Shown: positions 12,269 through 25,064, counted from the first letter of the stretch. The stretch: DNA of 64,000 bases from Adiantum capillus-veneris (GCA_014529385.2 CM043953.1:78535338-78599337), one strand, 5' to 3'. The notes: generated by a model not told the origin, from the sequence alone. Numbers and translations: made by a program.

Positions 12269-12342
<74 letters not shown>
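12269..12342. repeat. (AG)n microsatellite
   Basis: Uninterrupted AG dinucleotide for about 74 bp in AT-rich DNA. Confidence 0.97.
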
Positions 12343-12344
<2 letters not shown>

Positions 12345-12770
12345 TCATGTTTAAAAGAAACCTTTTTACTTAACCCTTAATGTAAATGGTAGATTTAAAA
12401 AATTTAAGCTATTAATTTCTATTTATGATTCAAAGTGTGCAAACTTCGTCCATAAGAATTAAAGTACAAAAAATAAAAATGGGTAACTATCAGTTTTAAT
12501 TAAAAATTTACTTACAAAGCTTAGAAATTCACATTTTAAAAAATTTGGAGCTATTAATTCTTTGCGTATGGATTATAGAGAACCTCATCAAAAGGGTTCT
12601 AAAAGTTTGTCTCTTTACAATGCATCTTGCTCTATCTCATTTGCCATGGAGGGAGATTAAGCCTTAAAGAATCATGCATATCACTATATAAAAGTACTCT
12701 TTTACAAAAAAAACACATCCAAACATATTGAAGAAACTTTTTCTGAACTAGTTAATGTATCTGAGAAGAT

Positions 12771-12880
<110 letters not shown>

Positions 12881-13417
12881 AAACCTACTTTAAAAGGACG
12901 TTTAGTTTAACATTTACAATATGAGATGAAATTTGATATTAACACATTTTTGGCATGTATAAAGGGCATTGCCTTAACTTGCCTCACTCTTTTTGCCTTG
13001 ACTATAAAAGAACTTTGCATTTTTTGGTTCTTACGGGATACAATAAACAATAAAAACCCTTCATCACATGTCTTAATTTCAAAGTGATTAAGCCACTTCA
13101 ACCCTCTTCCTTCACCACCCCTTGCTATCTCCCTCGTATCTTCTATACACATTCACCACTTTTTCTCTACTATACAATCTCGCTGTCATTGACACCTCGC
13201 AATTTGTGATCCATGTATGTGCCCTTGTAACAAAAAAGGCTTTTTTTTTGTAGATTTGTTCCTCTACATAAATTTAGCATGTGCATAGATGACTAGCTCC
13301 ACCCTTAGTGAAGCATGTATTATTTGGAGAGCAAAGGAAGCCCTCTTGAGAAAGACACTCATGAAAGTGTCATTTGATCATCTTTGCCCATGAGAAGCCA
13401 AATTAAGGGAGGTAGTA

Positions 13418-13685
13418 GGTAAATGTCCCAAAAAGGACTGCCCTTTCGCCAAAACGCACTTACACTCTTTGGTCTAGAGCAGTCAAACTAAATCAAACCC
13501 ACCCAAAAAGTGTTGGGTTCGATTCGTAGGATGCCTCTAAACGGGTGAGTGTGGTAGCCATTCCACCAAGAAGCGCTTAGTGGGCAGACGGGTAAATGTC
13601 CCAAAGAGGAATGCCCTTTTGTCGAAACGCACTTACACTCTTTGGTCTAGAGCAGTTGAACTAAATCAAACACACCCCCAAAAAA
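13418..13685 (+). repeat. Direct repeat of about 93 bp, two copies
   Basis: Copies at 13,418-13,510 and 13,591-13,685 share GGTAAATGTCCCAAA and then a nearly identical stretch through CGCACTTACACTCTTTGG to the CAC-rich end. They are separated by about 80 bp. No coding content is recognised; the repeat may be part of a larger dispersed unit. Confidence 0.85.
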
Positions 13686-14184
13686 AGGGAGGTAGGCACT
13701 ATCAAGAGTGGGAGTGTGAAACCATTCTTAGAAAGGGTTTGGTGAAGGAAAGAGAAATCAAAGCAATTGAGTGATCCAAGTTTGGCATTTCAAGATTTCT
13801 ACTCCTTTCAAGAAAAGAATCTCTTTTAAAAATATTTATGTAAAGATACTCTATAATTTTGTGTTCTTTTCAATAAGCTTCTTGGAAAAACAATATTTTA
13901 ATGTTTTTATTAAAAAAAGTACATGTGATAAGCATAGAAAATAACAAAACAATTTAATATAAGATTTTTATTTGAAATCTCTAAATGAAAGGACCCTTAA
14001 GCAATATCTCTAATCATGGGATCGAACTCTTATAAATTGTTTATTGACTTGTTCTCTAAAAGCCTTTTTCAAGCATGCCAAAAAATGAATACACCTTTGG
14101 ACTTTTGGAGAATCTATCCATACTACAATATACTGCAGTTTAAAATTTTCAAGGAAGGAGAGACCCTCCATGCGTCACTCAATA

Positions 14185-14418
14185 CTTCACTTCAATGAAA
14201 ACCTTACAAAATGTCTCATTTCTCTTTGTAGCTTGGAATCTTGGAATCTGTGAACCTTTCAACCTTCAATTTTTAACCTTTCAAATTAAAAAAAAGGTCT
14301 CCTTCACTTCAATGAAAACCTTACCAAATGTCTCATTTCTCTTTGTAGCTTGGAATCGTGGAATCTCTGAACCTTTCAACCTTCAATTTTTAACCTTTCA
14401 AATCTAAAAAAAAGGTCT
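14185..14418 (+). repeat. Tandem duplication, 117-bp unit, two copies
   Basis: The unit runs from CTTCACTTCAATGAAAACC through the A-run and GGTCT and is repeated immediately, with very few differences. Short frames reading through both copies are a by-product and not credible genes. Confidence 0.92.
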
Positions 14419-14660
14419 GACTGTACTTTTTCCGAGACTTTACTTTTTCTTTTGAAAGCAATTGAAGGGTGGCTCAACTTTGCTTTTGGAAAGCTAATGG
14501 CCATCAAATTTTATAATTTAAGAAGTTGTTTGTATGTACACTACCAAAAATTTTACCGATTTACTTCAAGTCCAACTTGGAATCTAGCTAGGATTTTGCA
14601 ATTAGTACACTAAACCCCAATTTTAATCGAACATTGGTCTTGAATAGCCCCAAAATGAAA

Positions 14661-14779
<119 letters not shown>

Positions 14780-14917
14780 AAGCAACATGATTGGCTGTGC
14801 TGGATATTTGTGTGCATGAGACTAAAATCTCAACCTACAGTGTGACCGGGCGCTGGTGGTGTGTGTTTGTGAGAGTCCAATCTAGCTGAGCAAGATTGTG
14901 CGTGCACCCTAGGTTGT

Positions 14918-14958
<41 letters not shown>

Positions 14959-15240
14959 CAACAGATCTGTGTCGATGTAGAGAGTGCTATCGCTCAAGTA
15001 TGGGGAGTCTACCTTGATAAGCATTAGTAGACACAATGGATTCCTAGTGAAGTTTTCATTGCATGAGGCCCGTTAAATGTTCGTAGCAGACCGTCTCCTA
15101 TTTATGTGCAAACTCGGCTACAACATATCATTGAAACCTTGCGTGCTCAAGTGTGTGTATTGTGTCAATGCGTGGTTAATAAACGTGTGTGTGAAGCATA
15201 GTGTGTATACATGTATGGGGGAAGGAATGCAGTCTGAAAA
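14918..15240 (+). repeat. Repeat X, copy 1 (unknown dispersed repeat)
   Basis: After a GT/GA tract the sequence AGAGTGCTATCGCT-AAGTATGG, CATTAGTAGACACAATGG, CTCGGCTACA and GTGTGAAGCATAGTGTGTAT matches the copies at 37,357-38,200 and the split copy at 39,413 and 48,241. This copy stops near AATGCAGTCTGAAAA, so it is truncated relative to copy 2. No coding frame, terminal inverted repeat or poly-A tail was identified, so the class is unknown. Confidence 0.85.
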
Positions 15241-15798
15241 CCAAGAGCTTCTTTCTACTCAGTTTCTAGGAGCTCGAGATCAAGGAGGGGATTAATAACA
15301 AAATCGAATTGCCTTATTTTAAGAGGAAGGATAGGGTGTTATTGATAAAAAATAGTTTATTGATGATGGTAGGGAGAGAGCTGAAGTAAATGTCAAGGTC
15401 AGTTGAATCTTGACTATCGATAAAGATAAGAGAAGTACGGAATTTACTAAGGGTTAAAATGACATTTGCATTATCCTTTCTAGCAAAGGCTAGCAAGCTA
15501 AGCCAGTAATTGACTAAGGCAACATTAAGGGAAAAGAAAGAGTGGTTTTTTACGGCTTCCCTTTCATGTCTAGCAATCTTTTGTGGAAGTCAAGCCTTTA
15601 AAACAAGAGAGAATACATTGAGTTCCTCTGAGGGGGAATTGTGATGCCACTGTTAGTTCCATAACCCAGACGGGTGAGTGATGCAATCCAAGCACCCTGT
15701 TAAGTAAACAATTAGTGTATATGATGGTAAAAGATGCAAGATCAAAGATAAAAACCCAAAATATGGTGGTTACCCGACCAAAGGTAACCAGGGAAACA

Positions 15799-15866
<68 letters not shown>

Positions 15867-16157
15867 AATATAAAAATGCCCTCAATTATGAAGCATATCT
15901 TGGGTTTTTGAATTTCAAAATTACAAGTACAATTGTCAATTATAATAATTTAATTCGTCTATTTGGAATTACAAACCACCGGGGGGGAAACCGGATGAGA
16001 CACTCCTAGCTTCGTGAAGGGAAAAAAAACGATAAAGGAAAGACGGTAAATTGTGTTTGGAAGCTGATTTGAAGTCCAAAACTTTCTGTGATTATTGTTG
16101 AGAGCTCTACAGAGCATAGGGAATACTACTGCCAGAAAAAAATTGCAGTTTAAGATA
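15241..16157. other. No gene recognised; upstream flank or lost 5' end of Element B
   Basis: Holds a CA/GA microsatellite but no LTR matching 23,922-25,001 and no TGGCGCC-type primer site. The 5' LTR of Element B is therefore missing or replaced here. A GAGGGGGAATTGTGATG stretch near 15,635 resembles a polypurine tract plus LTR start but has no supporting partner. Confidence 0.5.
15796..15863. repeat. (CA)n-(GA)n microsatellite
   Basis: About 21 bp of CA followed by about 47 bp of GA. Confidence 0.97.
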
Positions 16158-17757
16158 GTAGACATCCTATGCGTAGGATGTCTCCAGGGTACTTTTGGCA
16201 GGGAATTTGGGGAAACTGAGGTTACCAGTGGGTTCAGAGGGTAGGTTTTACCCTAGTAACATATTGACTTGAGCGTTTTTCCCTATTTTTGTTGACCAAA
16301 AGCCAAAAGGCGGAGTCAGAAAACATAAAATTTCAGAAAATGCTTAAATTGAGTGATTTTTGCATGTTTTAGCAATTGTGAAGCATACTTGCACTTACTG
16401 AGAGCATAAGGAAGCATCAAGGACACTTCAGTCTGAAAAAATAAGCAGTAGACATCCTACGCATAGGATGTCTACAGGGTGATCTGGGCACTTTTTTGAA
16501 AATCTGAGGTTACCAGTGTGTTTAGAAGGTAGGTTCTACCCTATTTTCACCTGGAAATGGAAATTTGACCAAATTTTGTCAGATTAAAGCCAAAAGACGA
16601 GAATTGCCAGACATCCTACCCAAATTGTGTCCAAGGCCTAATTTTGAGACCAAACCATAGGATGACTCCATAGGCATGTTCTAATTGTTGTATTGAGTGC
16701 ATGTGATAAATTTCGTCTCTTTGGGTCAGTGAAAGTGAAGATTGAACAGACTTTAGCATTTTTGGACGGACAAAAGGCAAGAATGACTAGTTTTGGGATC
16801 TTTTGACATCCAAATTCAAATCTAAGCATACCATTGGGTTGCTGAAGACTAGGGGAATCTTTGGTCCAAGTTTGGGTTCATTTTGGGCAAAAAGACATCC
16901 TACGCGTAGGATGTCTACTGCATGATTCTGAGACCAAAAATCTCCTGTGACCATACCATGCTGTCATATAGCCTTAGATAAGCCTCCTAGAAAAATTTTG
17001 TCCAATTTGGAGTTGATTTGACTTGGGAATTCATCAGAACAGACATCAGGCTTTTGAAACAGATTCTTGATCATTTGACCAACCTATAGGTGTCAGAATC
17101 AAAAAGTAAAAATAGCTGTGAGTTTAGCACATCAAGGGGAAGCTACAGTGCAAGTTTGAGCTGAAACAGAGCAAAAAGACATCCTAGGCGTAGGATGTCT
17201 CCAGGGTCATAAAGTGGTCAAAATTCTACTTTGGCCATATAGGGAGGTTCCCAATGTCTCAAGGATTCCAAAACCTTTTTTTAAAAAGTAAATTTGGACC
17301 TTGTTTGGCCTATTTACCAAGCAAAGACAAGAATTGCTAGACATCCTACTCTTGGAGTGCACTAGAAGTTTATGCAACTCAAATCTTGACCTATTGGCAT
17401 CCAAATTCAAATCTAAGCATACCATTGGGTTGCTGATCCCTAGGAGAATCTTGGGATCAAGTTTGGACAAAATATGAGCACTTAGACATCCTACGCGTAG
17501 TATGTCTCCAGCTTGATTTAGGACTCCAAACCAACTTATGAGCACACCACTATGATCAGCACATCAAGGAGAAGCTGGGGTGAAAATGTCAAGTCATTCT
17601 GAGCAAAAAGACATCCTACGCATAGGATGTCACAAGGCCATTTTTAGGTCCAAATAATATTCTGAGCATACCATTGTGTTGTTGGACTCAAGGGGAGTCT
17701 CTGGACCAAATTTTGTTCAATTCTGAGCATATAGACATCCTACGCGTAGGATGTCTC
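16158..17757 (+). repeat. Leader palindrome array of Element B (7 copies plus 2 half-sites)
   Basis: Palindromes begin near 16,158, 16,448, 16,893, 17,177, 17,483, 17,608 and 17,732; half-sites lie near 16,613 and 17,339. The arm is GACATCCTACG with complement CGTAGGATGTC; copies at 16,893 and 17,732 are perfect. They are embedded in longer imperfect repeats (for example AAGCATACCATTGGGTTGCT near 16,825 and 17,415, and CTGAGGTTACCAGTG near 16,217 and 16,504). Compared with Element A, the base five positions from the centre has changed in both arms, so palindromy is kept. Confidence 0.9.
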
Positions 17758-18927
17758 CAAGCCAGTTTTAGGGACCAACTGTAATTTTGATCATATAGGG
17801 GTGTTCCTAGTGTCCCAAGGATTCCATAAATTTTTTCAAAATTGAATTTGGACTCATTTTGACCATTCTAAACTGCATTTCATTGTTTTGGTCATAACTT
17901 TCACAAACGGTATCAGATTGGAAAAGTTTTTATATCAAAATGTAGCCTGAGAGTGACTCTACAGATATTAGAGCAAAATGTGTACTAAAATTTTGAAAAA
18001 AAACCTCATTTAAGGCCTCAAATTGCATCCGGAAGTCAGGTGTGTCTAAAACCGACAGTTCGAAAGAATTGTGAGAAAACGGGCACGGTTTTGAACATAG
18101 TTTTGACTTTTCCCTAGGAGAGGGGCTAGTGAGCCTTAAGCGAGGTCATCAACTAGAGTCGACCCAAGCTCTAGAACAGACCGCTCAAATCGACCTAGAG
18201 AAGACTCAAGTGCATGTGAGATTTTCATCATCAGGGAAGTTGAAATTTGAAACCAAATTTGGTCTCTAGACCTTCTAATTGACCGTCAAAGACTGCTAAG
18301 TTAGCAAATTGAAATTATCTTTTGGAAACACCATTGGTCACCCGCTGGAAGGTGCTCAAGGCAGAAGTGTGGCTATCAAGGGTACATCAAGAATTTTTGC
18401 ATTCATTGTGAAAAAGTTGCCAGCTAAATAGAATTTTGCAGATTGTGTGCTAAAGTGAACACAGGATAGCTCGACTCAAGAATCGCTACAAAGGGAGCAG
18501 TCGTTGCAGTATAGTGGTAAGTTGCATAACTTATCACAGTGCTTCCAATAGATCGAGGCCTGCTAAAAAGCTCTAGGCAAAGCAAGCAGCTAGACAAGAC
18601 AGTATCAACCCTGGCAAGAAAAGGAGCTAAGAAGTTCAATAAGTTCAAGCAAAGCCCAGTTCAAAAAACTCAGAGATTAAGGCATCCACAAAATCTGAAG
18701 GACCTCAAGCAAAAAAGACCGACACAAGCGTGCTAATAATTTATATTGGCATTGAGGCAAGCAATTAGAGCTATCATTGAGCAGGTACAACAAGGGAGTC
18801 AAGATGAAAGCAATGGCATCTCAAAGGAATCAGACCAGCCGAGATGAAGCTTAAAGTACATCCACAAAAATTACAAGAGAGCAAATTTGGATTTATCTGA
18901 TTGGCCACTACAAAGGACTGCCATGCT

Positions 18928-20341
18928 ATGAGGATGTCAATCGGAATGTTGTACAAAGATCAACTTACATATATCTACAAATATCCTCCAAGTAGTTTTC
19001 TGTACAAAGCACAAGATGGAAAACGGAAAATTGGTACCCTCTATGGAGACGAAGATGGTCGATACTACAGGGCTGTCACAACTCATGAAATTCCTATAGA
19101 AAACAATCATTATTTTGCAGCAGAAGCGTTTGGCTCAAGAGGAGAAGACTACATGTCTAAAGGTGGTAATGTATACCATCTCGTCATGGGTTTACCTCTA
19201 ACTACGCACCTGGAAGAATTGACACCTACAGCTGTCAATGCAGAAATGAGTGACACACCACATGACACACAACAAGGAACAACACAAGACACAACATGGA
19301 AAGACACAACACAAGTCTCGTGCACCGCACCAGCACAAGAAGTACCAACTATGAAGATAGCACAACTTCAAAAAGAACTAGCTCAGTCTCAAAAGCTACT
19401 TAACAAAGCACAAGAAGTCATATCATCAGGCATTAAACAGATGCCAACATCAGATATGAAACCCTCTCAAAGGGGGGGAGTTCAAACACATTAAAGAGAC
19501 CCTATATCTTCAAGAGTGGGATTAAGAAGTCCAGTTTTACAAGAAGTAGTGTCCTTTTCAGGAGTCCAAGTGGAATTTCAAGAAGCATTGGAAGATGCCG
19601 AGCCGGAGGAGAGACCACTGGAAATTCACAATGCCCAATGTAAAAGGTCAGGTCAAGATGTCATTGTGGTTGACAAATACGATAGGCACTATGAAATAGC
19701 TGATGTGAAAAATATAGATGAGTTTAGCAATTGTGGGAAACCTGTAAGTCACATACTTGGACCCTGTCCAAAAGCACCATCAAGGGAAACGAAAAACAAA
19801 GATTCGGTTCGATCTTCACCCTCGGTGTAAACCTCGCCAAAATCAACTCGGAGACATAGCCCTAAGGCTATGCAGAAGCCCAATGACAGACCATATACTG
19901 ATGGAAGAATTAGCATTACAACTGCTAGAAAGCATGGATAGTGATTTGATTTTGTATGCAAGCAATAATGGAAGCTATTTTCAGCTTCTCAAGGACAAGA
20001 CGATGAAGGATAAAGAGACAAATCCAGTGGATACACCTAAGTCAGTCATAATCTACAGATTCATGCATGGAAAGAAGAGATCATATCTGTATCTAGATAC
20101 CACAGGAAACCATTATGAGCAGTATTATGGAGAGCTGCCTCGTCCAAAGCGTGCACATGTTGAGATAACAACATATTGCGACCAATGTGCCATTGGTCAT
20201 TTAGTGAATGACTGCCCAGCAAAGCTCTACATGGAAAACAAGAAGCAACAAGCCAAAAGCAAAGTTCAGACGAAGACAACAAGGGAACGGAAGAAAGAAT
20301 CCCCAACAAGATCTCCGGAAAAGAAGCAGATCTTGTCGTAG
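18928..20341 (+). pseudogene. gag: Decayed gag-like gene of Element B
   Basis: Readable as one protein only after one stop (19,492-19,494) and one frame change (about 19,757-19,830). It carries the aromatic DxxGxxY repeats seen in the N-terminal extension of Element A gag (GDEDGRYYRAV, VDKYDRHYEIA, DTTGNHYEQYY) and a zinc knuckle, CDQCAIGHLVNDC, with the same C-x2-C-x3-H-x4-C spacing, followed by a Lys/Arg-rich tail. The capsid core of Element A gag was not recognised here, so the gene may have lost or replaced it. The first in-frame ATG is at 18,928; an upstream Lys/Gln-rich frame at 18,539-18,736 may be the original start. Confidence 0.6.
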
Positions 20342-20432
20342 AGCACAAAAGATAGGCTCAAGACACAGTTGCTTAAAGTCAAGGGTGTCAACGACATTAT
20401 CATAGAGAATCAGGCTTTCAAAAAAAGATCAA

Positions 20433-22691
20433 TTGAATCAGCTGATTCAAGATCTCTTAAAGAACCTCAGTGATGACAAGTCAAAGCATCCACAAGGTGA
20501 TGAAGATGAAGCTCGCAGTTCAAGGGTCGAGAGAAAAAGAAGCCAAGATTCTGACCATAGTGAGCCAACACAAGAAGAGGTGGTAGAGGTAACAAAAATT
20601 CTTAGTGCCACGTCACAAGTGGAAGACATGCAAATAGAGTCAATGGATGAAGCTGAAAGTCTACCAAATAAATTTTCTATTGTGAACTCTTCATTGGTGA
20701 TTGAACAAATCAAAGAGTATGAGAATCTAAAAGAAGATGTAACTGAAGACATAGAATGCACAGAAGAACAGGAAATGACTGAGTCCAAAATTGACTACCA
20801 AGGACAAGCAATGCATGATATGAATGAATATTTTTGAGAAGAGACTCTACAAAAACCCATGGAACAATGGGAACCAAAGGCCACGGCAACCATTGCATCA
20901 GAAGAAGAAAGTCAACTTCAACATCATGCTACACAAGATTCAGAAGATTTCCAAGAAGAAAAGTCACCATTGAATTACCTTCAAGTGCTAGAAGAAGTAA
21001 ATAGTGACAGAGAGCTTCTGAAATCAAGAGTCAAGGCATCACAGTCAGAAACTAGCAATGAAGACCAACAAGCTGCTCAGACTATAGACCTTCCCCAAAG
21101 CTATAGATCAGAAGATAGTAAGCACTTGGTACATGCTACAACCAGTCAAATGACAAAGAAGTTCAACATACAAGAGGATGACAAAGCTTCCAAGGCACAA
21201 AAGTCCAAGACAAGTACCAAAACCAAAGAGGACATCAGTTACTCGGCAGCCAACAAGAAGATTAAATTCTCGTTGGATGTGCATGAGAAACTGAAATTCA
21301 ATTTTACAGCAGAGATAGATTGCACTGCCACGACTAATCTCATGTCTTATGGGTTGTGACTTCTAGATAAGCTAGAACTGTATGAAATTCAGGTACAGGT
21401 TCCTATATCACATGGAATAGCTGTCACAAGTTTAGGGATTGCATAAGCTACCCTTAAACTATGGTCAAAGGTAATCAAAGACAAATTCCTAGTGGTGGAT
21501 TCATTGAAAATGAGTACACATTTGATTTTGTCCAAGAAATGGGCAAAGGCAGTTGAAGAAGAACCTGGATTTTCAACAATGGTCATCATGACTAGCTCTC
21601 AAGAAAGCCAGCCTACGACCGCTCCAAGATTATCGGTTGTTGACAAAGGAAAAGCTAAAGCTAGCACACAAATGTCCTACTAACACACTCATCCTCTTCA
21701 ATCAAAGTCTTCAGTCCAACCCACTCAGGTTCAAGATAATGCTTCTATATCAACGGTCAATACACTTCCACGCCCAAGGAAGACTCCAAAGAAAGTTTTT
21801 CAACCAAAATACCCTACACTGCGAGATCATCGTCGACAAAAATCTTCAAAGGTCTACATCAAAGCTGAAGAAATCAAGGTCAAGGACCCAATATGGGTAA
21901 ATGATCCTAGCCAATTGACGAAAGGTAAACACATGGGATGGATAGCCTCCCACGACATCTTAGCAGAGCAAGGCTATTCTGAGGGTCAAAAGAAACTTTG
22001 GTTACCAAAACCACAGACCTTGGCTTTTGTGATGGATAAAGGTTTCAAAAAGCGTCCCCAAAAGCAACAAAGCTCATATTTATATCGCCAAAGGAGACCA
22101 ACCAACAAGGCTCGCCAAAGGGATGCAGGAAATTTCAAATCCAATTGGCCTTCATACCAACATAGGACTTCATCGATAAATAATCCCAAAAATGGCACTC
22201 TTGTACATCTCAATACGACATCAAAAACATCATGGGAAGTTCCATCTACAATTCTTCAAGCACAAGGTTACTATCAAGGAAATGGGAGAATCTGGCTACC
22301 AAAGATGCCAGGTAAACATTCTTCAAGAAAACAACTTCAGCTTGAAAATAATCGCAATTTCACGGAAGGCAAAATCAAGGACAATGTCACAGTCCAGGCA
22401 AAGGATATCTGCAAAGACACGCTAATCACACGATGCAGATACAAATGGGTGCCAAAAGAACAACACATACCGAAGAAGATTGAAGTCATCTCTAGCTCTC
22501 AAGAAATGTCAAGACATGATGGACAAAGTGTTACGGAGAATGGAGCGATCCAATCTTCTCAACCAAGGGACCAGCAACAACAAAAAGAAATTTTGACAAC
22601 CAAGGTCACCCAGGTATGGCAAAAGAAACCAATAATCCCAGTATGGTCCTTTACAAATCCTCTCTTCGAGGATGGGAGTTTTGAATTTTAA
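20433..22691 (+). pseudogene. Second long decayed frame of Element B: acidic region, protease-like segment, W-P-K repeats
   Basis: One frame runs for about 2.26 kb with four interior stops (near 20,838, 21,357, 21,446 and 21,681). The first kilobase is Glu/Ser/Gln-rich. At about 21,300-21,560 a retropepsin-like fold is suggested by AEIDCTATTNLMS (family form IDTGAT, so the catalytic Gly is gone) and FLVVDSLKMSTHLIL. The last kilobase is basic and carries at least two diverged units of pattern GY-x-x-G-x-x-x-x-W-L-P-K (EGQKKLWLPKPQ near 21,980; GNGRIWLPKMPG near 22,280) and a related WVPKEQ. I do not recognise this C-terminal region from any family. Confidence 0.5.
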
Positions 22692-23910
22692 AACCTATTC
22701 TTGGTCGAAAGCTCCGGAGAGTAAGTCAAGTCGCCATAAAAATCATGGCATAAGAGTCAAGAGTCGGGCAGCTGAGCCACTAAATGAGCAAGCGTCAGAC
22801 CCAAGCTTCATGTCTTAATATTTTTTGTGGTCTATGAGGCTAGATATTTAGATTATAGCTCAAGCTGGAAGAGTTGAGCATATTGTAAAATGGGGTCGCT
22901 CATGCTGGATAGGTGAGCATAAGAGTCGAAGTCACTATTTTAAATGGTGGAGTGGTAGAGTAGTCCAGAAAACACTCACGCACATAAACACAGTGAGGAG
23001 AGTGGACAAAACCTCGTCGACAAAAACCCTTCTTGTGAGTAATGGTAGCTCTTGAAGTCAAACATATTTTTTCTTTTCTAGCTACGTTCACTCCTAGAAG
23101 CACCCATTCAAACTCCTATCGCACCGCATATTGTTTCCCATGCATCTATCTGTGCAAGCATATATAATGTCCCATCATTGGACATTTGCATTTGACACGA
23201 TTTGTGTTCCACCCATGCACTTACACAACAAAATGACGATGACGAAGCGGTAACATGTTTCATAAGCATTTGCTCAACAACAACGACTCTGACTTCAAGC
23301 TACTAACACTTATCCAATGTATATCAAGTCAATAATAGTAGCCATACAGCCCCATAAGTACTTTAACTGAACAAAACTCAGATAGCCTCACATTTAATGG
23401 TGACTAAAGGCATTTTTTTCCCACTGGGTTTTTCCCTTTATTCCTATCCAGGTATCCAAGACCTTCATTTTGTAATATACGCCACATTTTATTTTTACTA
23501 TTTTTCTTATAAAAACACAGAAAAGCAGACCAATGACATCCCCAAACAATTACATGCACATAAGCTAGAAAATCAAAGGGGAGCGGCCTAGAAAAATTTC
23601 AAAAAAGGCTTCAAGTTTACAGGTACACATGCAGGATGACACACAAAGAACAAACAATACAGAGCTGCCAAGATAAAGACTTGCTGCAACAACAAACCTC
23701 ACTCAACCTCTTCACACTACAATAACCAATCAGAGGGGGAGAGCTATGGCTTCAACTACACTATTTGTACAAGAAAAAGGTACCTCTACAACATACAAAG
23801 CATCTGGTAGAAGCAACTGCAACAACAAAAGCTTCAACCAACACCAAAACATGAAGCACTCGTCAAGGCCACTGGAGACATAGGGTCTTGTTGGGGACGA
23901 CAAGAATTCG
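22692..23910 (+). other. 3' untranslated region of Element B
   Basis: No coding frame. It holds a second GAGGGGGAGAG purine tract at 23,733-23,743, identical to the one next to the LTR 178 bp later. Confidence 0.5.
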
Positions 23911-23921
23911 GAGGGGGAGAG
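23911..23921 (+). other. Polypurine tract of Element B
   Basis: GAGGGGGAGAG immediately before the LTR start TGTTGACAGG; the expected plus-strand primer of an LTR element. Confidence 0.85.
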
Positions 23922-25001
23922 TGTTGACAGGTCAACCTTTCAACAACGCTTCCACAAAGATTCCATGAAGATTCCTCAAAGATTATCTAAAGATTCCAAA
24001 TAAAGATGTTGATGAAGTGATGAAGACGAAGATGGATGCTATAATGTGAAGATACAAGCTCATGGACATCATCAAATATCTCGTTATTATTATTTTGAGC
24101 CATTATGGCCACTTTTGTAATGTTTACGAGAACTTCATATTTTAAGTCGGCAATTGTATTTTGGCCACAGATGCTTGTTGGATGAGCAAAGCCAGCTCAC
24201 AGTGTTGTAATTAAGCTCTATAGAAGCCTAGGGGAAAATCAGGTCATTTTGGTCGGACATTAGGTTTTCTAAGGCTTAGTATATAAGCCAAAACCTAAAG
24301 CTTTGTAAGGGAGACTTCTAATAATCTGATCTTCTGTGTCGTTGGGAGACTGCAAGAGAGTGAGTGTGTGTGTGAGTGTGTGTGTGTGTGTGTGCTACAC
24401 GAGCTACGGGGGTCAGAATCAAAAACGGAGAGCAGCAGTGTGTTGCCCACGAGGAGAGCTATGCGTTGATGCTTACATCACGTGTGTTCCTCTGTGTTTT
24501 GGCAGATTCACCCGCGAGCTACTTTTGGAGTTTCGGTGAGTAACTGTTGTCTGTTTTTTCATTTCAGCATATCCACGCGATCAGAGCGAGTAGAGCTACA
24601 CATTAGGCACTTTAGTTTTTGGAAACGTCGATCTGCAAAAACCGGCAAGACATCCTACGCGTTTTCTGCACGGAGGGTATTGGGTAGGTTTTTTTGGTCA
24701 CGGACCTTAGGGAGAGTGGCCTATTGGTGTTGATAGGATATCCCTCAAGTTTCGTAACGTTTCAAGAACGTCTAATGGGATTTTGGCTTGCGGTAGCATC
24801 ATAGGAGACTCTCACATTCACAGAACCGATGGCATATAGATTTGATATCTCTGTAGGAAGTAGTCATTAGTCGATCGAGTAGAGGTTGACACCCTTTGCT
24901 TGCTTCCACCCGCGTGCGGGTCGAGCTCCGTCCTCAGTTGACATTATATGTTAGATGATTTCTCGTTGTGCTGACGTCCGTCGCGGCGTATCCGTCCAAC
25001 A
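23922..25001 (+). repeat. 3' LTR of Element B (1,080 bp)
   Basis: Starts TGTTGACAGG right after the polypurine tract and ends GTCCAACA, giving 5-bp terminal inverted repeats TGTTG/CAACA. The downstream half aligns with the Element A LTR (TATATAAG, microsatellite, GAGCTACGG, GAGTAGAGCTACACATTAG, ACGCGTTTT, GCACGGAG, GCGGGTCGAGCTCCGTC). It holds a half-palindrome AGACATCCTACGCGT at 24,648-24,662 with the Element B version of the arm. Confidence 0.88.
24280..24287 (+). promoter_or_regulatory. LTR TATA box of Element B
   Basis: TATATAAG at the position aligned with the Element A LTR box; a (GT)n tract follows about 80 bp downstream. Confidence 0.7.
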
Positions 25002-25064
25002 ATGTTCATGCATAATGGTGGGTAAAAGGTGCACATTCTTTACCTATGATGATTGGTTAATATA

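Larger units (their letters stand above)
16158..25001 (+). mobile_element. Element B: non-autonomous sister family of Element A, 5'-truncated
   Basis: Plus-strand order: leader with seven palindromes, decayed gag-like frame with a C-x2-C-x3-H-x4-C knuckle, a second long decayed frame with a protease-like segment, a polypurine tract and a 1,080-bp 3' LTR. The LTR is clearly homologous to that of Element A. No reverse transcriptase, RNase H or integrase motif can be read on either strand between leader and LTR, so the element would have needed enzymes from a relative such as Element A. The left limit is the first palindrome, not a proven terminus; no 5' LTR was found. Confidence 0.8.

Noticed and set aside
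14195-14407. 70-codon frame with an internal repeat
   Set aside because: It is produced by the 117-bp tandem duplication (117 is divisible by 3) and has no other support.
15635-15680. Possible purine tract and LTR start GAGGGGGAATTG-TGATGCC as a 5' end for Element B or another element
   Set aside because: No matching LTR copy, primer site or target duplication was found in the window.
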